A stretch of DNA of 64,000 nt, from contig ML986594.1 in assembly GCA_010094045.1 (NCBI GenBank), positions 195,228-259,227 of the forward strand. The letters are read 5' to 3'. Shown piece by piece: positions 57,630 through 64,000 of the stretch. The notes under the pieces were generated by a model that was given only the letters and a program-made list of their open reading frames with translations, did not search any database and was not told the origin of the DNA. Numbering within the stretch: position 1 is the first letter of the stretch; the number at the start of each line of letters is the position of its first letter. The position numbers and the translations under genes were made by a program. Source of the stretch: Lojkania enalia. Taxonomy: Eukaryota; Ascomycota; Dothideomycetes; Pleosporales.

Positions 57630-60063
57630 TTAGAACAAATCTCTCATGATCCTTGATAGTTCGTCTTCCTGTCCAAATGTAGACGTCAACTCTCCGCCAG
57701 ACAACTCCGCAGATGACAGCCCATATCCATTCTGTAGCATGTTCGAGTAGCCCCCTGCAGCTTCGAACAAAGTCGTCAAATCCGATGCCATCCCATGGGG
57801 AGTATCTAATTGGTGCTGTCCGTTTCGACCATTGGAGAATATGGCTAGTTCGTCGACTTGGTGGCCGGCAAGTCCGGCCATGGCTACTGCTGCGGAAGAA
57901 TGTGCGTCTGCGGCATCGACGTTTCGAATGTTCAGACCAAGTCTCGGCCCAATCTCCTTTAGCATGTGAATCGTTTTCCACAATCGCTTTGAGACGTATG
58001 AGGAGGACGAAAAACCGCGTACGAGGTCGAGAGCCATGTAAAACTCATCCCGACATTGAGAGCTAAACTCAGCTGGTGCGTGCGCGACTGCTAAGAAGAG
58101 CACGGCTAGAGCTGAGATAAGAAAGTAGTTGAACATTGTCTGTTGCGTCTTGTATAAATCAGACGTCTGATTAACATACGTAAGTATCCGTATCGTGTCT
58201 TTCGAGACTTTAACAACCGTATGCGCGGAATCGAGATTCTCCATAATGCTAGTCGCTGTGTGTAGCACCGGCCGATAGATCAGAATCCGCATCTGGTTCG
58301 CACGTAGGTAGAGAGCGACTTGAAGACGGTGAAGTCCGCGTGACGGGGGCTCAATAGTTCGACCGCTATCTGGGTGTATAAATTTTAGAGACTCCGGAAT
58401 AGTCCGGTGCCAGTTTAGAATTTGGAAGTCAAGAAAGCCGATGTCCTCTTTATTGATATTGTTCTGAGAGCCATCGGCATTCGCGACCGATCTCCACACC
58501 TTGGATCCTATAGTGCTATATGAGATCATTGCATTGAGGTATGGTGTAGAATCGTCCTGAGAGAAGACTAAGCTTAGCTTCACACCCTGATGTGGCACAT
58601 ATAATTCAAGTCTTACCGGCTTTGGAATATTTGGATCCAAATCAGTATCCTGTAAGGCAAAAGGCATGCCAGTTCCAAAGCTCCAACGCCTGTCGAGGAC
58701 ATACACCGACCAGAAAGTCTTGATAGCAGCCGACTGTTCATCTGGATCCGCAAGACTGGCGTCGTATGTTTCACGCCGATGCAGGCCCAACTCTAGGCAC
58801 TGACGAGCAGCTAATCCTATTATGCGCCAGGCAAGCGCTTCGTCGTCCCTATGAAAATGATACATGCCCTACGCAAGATTAGCACCGATTGCTGTGCGTT
58901 CAACTTGGGTCTCACCGTCAATGCAAGCATATTAATACCCTTAAGATCCACGGGATCCGACAGGGTCCTCTCCACGACTTTATGGACATTGTCAAACAGC
59001 TTTTCTCCAAGTGGACTCTTTCCATATCCTTCAAGGATTAATGCAATGGCTAGGATCAGCTTTAAAAGAGTAGTCTGGTCATCCATTATCGCATCGGCGC
59101 CCGGAAGGGCGCCCTGCATTAGACCGGATCGCGATGCGGCTTCAACGAAAGAGAAGAGCATATCTGCGTAGTGTAGGACTTTATCAATATCCATAAAAGG
59201 GTACATCATACCCATTTCTTCATGCCATACTCGCACCAGACGAAGCGCCTCAAGCTTTGTAAGCGACCATATTGGATCCTTGTCTGCATGCATTGAAGGC
59301 CTAGGCGCGGGTACTGTAGTTGCAATAGGAGGCGGTGGACTGCCCATTGGTGTGACGTCTTGAGTTGTGACACCTTCATCCTCCCCATCTTCAGGGCCAG
59401 TGATCCCCATAGTCTTCAAGCTAGTCTTAGCGACTCCAAGATTGAACGCGCTCGATGTTGGTCCATGAAATCGAGGATGTTTGCTGAAGGACTTGGTTCG
59501 CTGATGCGCCGGCGAGGCGGGAAGGACAGGGGTTTGCCCAATTGACATAGATCGAGCGTAATCTTGTGTGTTATAAGGAGTGCCCATTGAGCCCACACTC
59601 TGCGCATCGACTTGAGATTTGAGTGAGTTGAGACTAAGAAAGAGCTGGTCGACCTGATCTTGGAGAGCGGATATGTGCGACGACATCTGCTTGAATTCAC
59701 TGCTAGTCATTAGTATGCTAGAAAGCTTATATCTATGGGAGATGTCCTACTCAGATTCCTTGAAATTGTTGCAGCAATTTGGCGCGTATAAGCATTCGAG
59801 CGATAGGTTTCCGCATCGCTGGCATGGAGTTTGCCCATTGCACTTGATTTTCCGCCTTTTGCACTCATTACTAGGTGCTATCAGTATACTGGCTTTTCTC
59901 CGGTTACCCAATATAGAACGTACCAGGCAATTGAAATATATCGATTGCGCTTTGCCCGTTGCTGCGGAGCGCCTTCTTCATTCTTGCGCTTCTGCGGGGT
60001 ACCGCTCGATTCGTTGTGCGGGCTTGTCGTGTCGCTGCCATTCATCGTGGCGCCTAGGGCCAT
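57630..60063 (-). CDS. Zn2Cys6 fungal-specific transcription factor
   Basis: Exons are 60063-59924, 59870-59751, 59702-58916 and 58868-57630, giving 761 residues. The introns of 53, 48 and 47 bases are GT-AG. The first splice completes the binuclear cluster C47-x2-C50-x6-C57-x5-C63-x2-C66-x6-C73, which is exactly canonical. It is followed by a coiled dimerisation helix (about 92-115) and a long fungal transcription factor domain (about 240-600), including FHRDDEALAWRIIGLAARQC and a conserved RRWSFGTG. Such proteins bind CGG-type half sites in promoters. The gene lies next to the Baeyer-Villiger monooxygenase gene, in the same orientation, with 505 bases between. Regulation of that gene is possible but unproven. 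Confidence 0.92.
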
Positions 60064-60568
60064 GCCCTTCCGTGATCTGGCTGCCGCTATCGGGAGTCAA
60101 GTAGGGAAGTTGTCAAAAGTGCGAGCAGTTGAGCTGGCTACAGGTCAAGCACTCGGAGGTCGGCGCGACTCGTATCGGAAAGCCGGGGTAAGATCTGCGG
60201 GGAAGGTGCGAAACTCAACTAGGTAGAGCACGTGACCTTCATAGCCCCGGCGGTTCCGGCAGATCACACTGGTCGAGAGGATGAGATGGGCCGGGGTTTG
60301 TGATATAGATTCAGACCCTACATATTGAGTATTCACCTACATACCCATGTCCTGATATACACGTCCGACTCTGCTATAGATATTTCAGAGTGAGCTCCCA
60401 GGGAACGATCTTGTTAGACATACGACACGTAGGAACAAGCTTGTTATTGGGTGTGCATAAAAATAGATATAAAGCTTATCGTGTGGTAGAACTTTGCATT
60501 CTGTGCTTCGTCGCTAAAAAAGTAAAGCTAGCTAAGGTGTTGTTTCCGATTCGCGCTGCTATGAAAGT
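60064..60568. other. Spacer between Baeyer-Villiger and Zn2Cys6 genes
   Basis: 505 bases, the promoter region of the Zn2Cys6 gene. No defined element was identified. Confidence 0.5.
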
Positions 60569-62666
60569 CTACGACACCCTATTCGTTGCAGATGTCAATA
60601 CATTTGCTGCCGTTGATAGAACGCCGTGCAGCGATTGCCGAAGCAATTCTTTCATGTCTTGCACCCCAAAGCCCCTTTGACGAAGCCGATACGACGCAAT
60701 AATTAATAGAGCTGCACCGAGGAAGCGTGTCGCTCGGGTAGTCCAGATCTTCGTCGCCCCTTTCTTAGTATAGGTAATATTCCAATCGCTCCATTTTGGA
60801 AAACGGCAGCGCCGGTAGAAGTCAATTTGGGAGTACTAGTAAATATGAGTAGAGAACATCGAAAGATGTAGGGCGATACTTGCCGGATAGACGGTAGAGT
60901 TCCAGCCATCTTTGGTGAAATACCAACTTTGGCAGCCGCCGCTCATCCACACTGTATTCTTGAGACTGTTTTGGATTTCAGAAGTGAATGCGACTTCGGC
61001 CTCGTGCTTGACATCTACAGTTGTTGCTTCCCCGTTCAAAAGAAGCTTGATAAACTTGAGGCTATAATTGACCATGTTCTCTGAAGCCATGACGACAGAA
61101 GAATGGCCAGTCGCGGTATTCGGACCGAAGATTATGAAGAAGTTGGGAAATCCATCCATAGCTGTTCCCTGATAGGCTTGAGCTCCGCCTCGTTCCTCCA
61201 TTGTCTCGACGAGATCTTTGCCTCCTTCCCCGGCAACCTTGAGTGGATGAAGCCATCTTGTGGTGTCGAAGCCGTTGGCAAGCACGATGACATCGGCCGG
61301 CACTTCCCTTTCTGGGAAGTCACCTTTGGCGTCTGGCGGGTACATCACGCCAGGGCCGATGACCACACTGTCCTCATTGACCCGTGTCAGCGGCTGCGTG
61401 GTGAGCTCGATCTTGGGATCATTCAAGCTCTTAAGCCATCGCTTGTCAAAAATTCTTCTCTTACAGCCAACCCCGTAGTTGGGCGTCATTATTTCATGGT
61501 ACTTTTCCGGGACAATCTTCTTCATGCGTTTCAACAATTCATCTTCATATCGTTTGCGGTGTTTAGCTGACCAATCAGTTCCACCGAAGTACCTGAAGCC
61601 CCACTCCATACCAAGAAAGAGTAAGAACCTCAGTCCCTGAAGAAGGCCAGGCACGTTCCTCATCAGCTTAGGGCCATTTTTCTCCCACCATTCATCTCCA
61701 CCTGGAGCGGCAGCACTGGGTGCGACCCATGGAGGTGATCGCATCAGCTGCGTGACTGATTTAGCGTTGTACGGCGCATTAGGCAACCTTGGTACTAGTT
61801 GAGCCGAGCTGCATCCAGTGCCCACCACTACAACATTTTTATCAGTAAAATCAACGCTATTATCCCATCTTGCGGAGTGGAAAACCGGGCCTTTGAAGCT
61901 TTCGATTCCGGGGATTTCATCTGGCCATCCTTTTGGTTCTACAAGTCCACCCACCGCACTGATGACAATCCTACTACGTATAATTTCAGTTTCGGAATAG
62001 ACTGCAGATGCCCCCTTCTCTTCCATGACCTTGCTGCGCCCTTTTGATGATATGTCTCCCATGCCGGAAACCAATCGTCTGAGAGTGATCTCCCACATCT
62101 GCTCATCTTCGAGCCACCGGCATTGCTCGACGTCTGTATTGAGCTCAAATTTGTCGGTTATTTTGTATTGTTGGCAGACTTTGTGATAATATTGAACAAT
62201 TTCGCGACCTGGTGGGTGGAATGAAGTCCAATTCGGATTCTGCGCAAAGGAAAATGAATAAAATATCGCAGGAACGTCACTAGGTACAAGATTAGCCTGG
62301 TCGGAAATCAATCCTAATGTTGTTTGCGATGATTATGGAAAGTGCAGCTTCCTTTATCCTTCTGCTAGACGGTTGTGGCACACTCGTGAATATACACCGT
62401 ATAGTCGCACACATGCGCGGAAAATTGTCAAGTGCTTTGAAGTAGACGGTTCGTACTTACCAAGCCACTCCGGGGTATCTATTAATCCACCACGTCCCAC
62501 CTATACCGGACTGACGCTCAAAGATGCGAAACTGATCGAATCCAAGCTGTTCCTTCAGTTGACATGCCATGGCAATACCGGAAGCTCCAGCACCCACGAT
62601 AACGATGGGATAGTAGGTATAGGCATTGTCATCATAGCCATTGATGCGCCGAATTGTTTCTACCAT
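60569..62666 (-). CDS. Baeyer-Villiger-type flavin monooxygenase
   Basis: Exons are 62666-62461, 62279-60884 and 60835-60569, giving 622 residues. The FAD motif GAGASG is at residues 25-30 and a second Rossmann motif GTGCSS near 222. The Baeyer-Villiger fingerprint F-x-G-x3-H-x3-W is complete (F197 to W207). These enzymes turn ketones into esters or lactones with NADPH and oxygen. The second intron (48 bases) starts GCAAGT, so it is a GC-AG intron; only this donor joins STVYP to YSQIDF in frame. The 181-base first intron is long but restores YPGVACDVPAIFYSF. A hydrophobic segment near residue 575 (FLGAALLIIASY) may anchor it to a membrane. Confidence 0.9.
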
Positions 62667-63849
62667 TTTGAAACTAAAGAATATGAAGGCAATAATTGAG
62701 AGTGGTGGTCAGAGAAAAAGGGCTGGGAAAAGAAGTACAGAGCTCCAGCAAACCTTTCTCGGCCGATTATTAGGAATTCGCGAGTGAGCGGGGCGCGGAT
62801 GAATTAAACAGCTGATGGACGCCTGATCTACCTTAAGGCATGCGTTTGCTAATGGCTCTAAGGGGGCAATTGTTCGTCTCGGTGGCCTCGCAAGCCTGAC
62901 TCCAGACGCGATTCCGCAGCTAGGACCCACTTGTTGAGGAACCTCGGTATGGCGCCTCGCCAAAAGCTAGAGGTGCCGGCTACCCCGCATACTCTGTCCT
63001 AGGAACGAACGAATGTAGGTGTGTACGAGGTTTTATTCTCGCGCGATTTCGAATCGGGCTAATCCACTATTTGGAAGAGAATGTAATTTTGCTATACGAA
63101 CCTTTATTATCTAGACCTCAAATGTCGGGGGCACCTTCTTTGGCGATAGGTTGTTAAAAAGAAAGGCTCTAATACCGGGACGTCCTGTTTTACAATACCT
63201 GTGAGCTCCGTACTAAATCTATCGTCTACTTGATGTCGCCTTAGTTGTAATATACTTGAGGTACACCTTATATCTGGAGAGTTTCAGGTTCCTGTAAAAG
63301 TCGGCATCCGCTGTGGTCTCTTTCAAGTCGATGGCTCTTATAACTTTTAGGCATTATCACGTCCCTAGAGGCTCTTGCAAGTGTCTGAGATTCTTCTCTC
63401 AACCATACGACCCCCATCTATGATCTCGCTGAGTCAGTCATCCGCGAAGCGCCTTTATTGGTTACTATGGTAGAGTACGAGATGCCGAAGCAAAAGTAAG
63501 AGGCATTAAAACTAAAGCAATCAAATTTATCGAAGTATTTCAAAGTAATAAAACGTCAAGTCTCCGTTGAGGGACCGTTGAGCGAACCAGAATAAGGGGT
63601 TGCGGACCTCCGAAGTAGAGGGGAAATGCTTTCACGTGACACCGCATCCGGAGGCCGCCTGCGCACAGACCAAAGCTTAGCCTAATCGCGAGCTTCGTCG
63701 TGAAGGCCATCTACCGAAGAAAAGAAAGCTTTATATCCACTGTAATGGCGCCATAAAGCTTCCTATATTACAGTTGTGCTCTACAATGCTTCAAATCTAC
63801 CAGAGAAGTAATCAAGAATAGGTTCTGAGAGGAGCCTCAACTCACCAAC
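62667..63849. other. Divergent spacer between Baeyer-Villiger gene and TFB4
   Basis: 1.2 kb holding both promoters. No gene was recognised. From about 63050 to 63330 it is rather AT-rich and may be decayed DNA. Confidence 0.5.
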
Positions 63850-64000
63850 ATGAACGCCATTGACGGCACTGATCGTCAGATCAAGACAGAAGAGGGTATG
63901 CCCGTAACATACAACTACACTGTATAATTTATAATCGAATCTGACATAATATCTTCAAAGTACCTCCTCCTTCCCTCCTAGCAATAGTCCTCGACACAAA
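63850..64000 (+). CDS. TFB4: TFIIH subunit TFB4 (p34), 5' part only
   Basis: Exon 1 is 63850-63895, followed by a 65-base intron (GTATGC...TCAAAG), and exon 2 starts at 63961 and runs off the window. The product begins MNAIDGTDRQIKTEE and continues VPPPSLLAIVLDT, which is the start of the von Willebrand A-like domain of TFB4 in fungi. TFB4 belongs to the TFIIH core, needed for transcription start and nucleotide excision repair. Only 28 residues are visible, so the call rests on this short but characteristic stretch. Confidence 0.75.

Noticed and set aside
40795..62666. Secondary-metabolite gene cluster
   Set aside because: No polyketide synthase, peptide synthetase, terpene cyclase or prenyltransferase is present, and housekeeping genes (CK2 beta) lie between the oxidative genes.

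Overview
The window is nuclear DNA of a filamentous ascomycete (Pezizomycotina, most likely Leotiomycetes; the class is inferred from the general look of the proteins). Most genes carry 46-110 base GT-AG introns, many with CTAAC- or CTGAC-like branch sites. The recognisable proteins (TFB4, Ost4, uL24, mitochondrial uL23, Tma46, prefoldin subunit 5, CK2 beta, Zn2Cys6 factor, PDA-like P450) are typical fungal ones. All splice models were built by hand from reading frame, splice sites and family resemblance. No search was run.

Layout. 1-17.7 kb is gene-poor and holds only three plus-strand genes about 3.2 kb apart. Each encodes a protein with two C2H2 fingers at its extreme C terminus and a long low-complexity N-terminal part. 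A gene-free, strand-skewed stretch follows (12.3-17.7 kb). 17.7-40 kb is a dense housekeeping block: HEI10-like RING protein, JmjC/cupin protein, prefoldin 5, a 654-residue fungal protein of unknown function, mitochondrial uL23, Spartan-like protease, TBC RabGAP, ribosomal uL24 (RPL26), a C2H2/AT-hook nuclear protein, OST4 and TMA46. 40.8-53 kb is an accessory block: an FAD phenol-hydroxylase-like monooxygenase and a cytochrome P450 head to head, a heavily mutated HeLo/NB-ARC/TPR (NLR-like) pseudogene, a short-chain dehydrogenase and a cysteine-rich, probably secreted protein. 53.6-64 kb mixes a many-exon Pro/Ser-rich protein, CK2 regulatory subunit, a Zn2Cys6 regulator next to a Baeyer-Villiger-type monooxygenase, and the first exons of TFB4 at the right edge.

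How they work together. The housekeeping genes form no pathway; several pairs share short divergent promoters (JmjC/prefoldin, Spartan/TBC, uL24/C2H2-AT-hook, OST4/TMA46). The monooxygenase/P450 pair and the Zn2Cys6/Baeyer-Villiger pair look like small oxidative modules, for example for detoxification or aromatic and ketone breakdown. No polyketide, peptide or terpene backbone gene is present. The most distinctive items are the three-gene zinc-finger array in its gene-poor surroundings and the decayed NLR-like gene.
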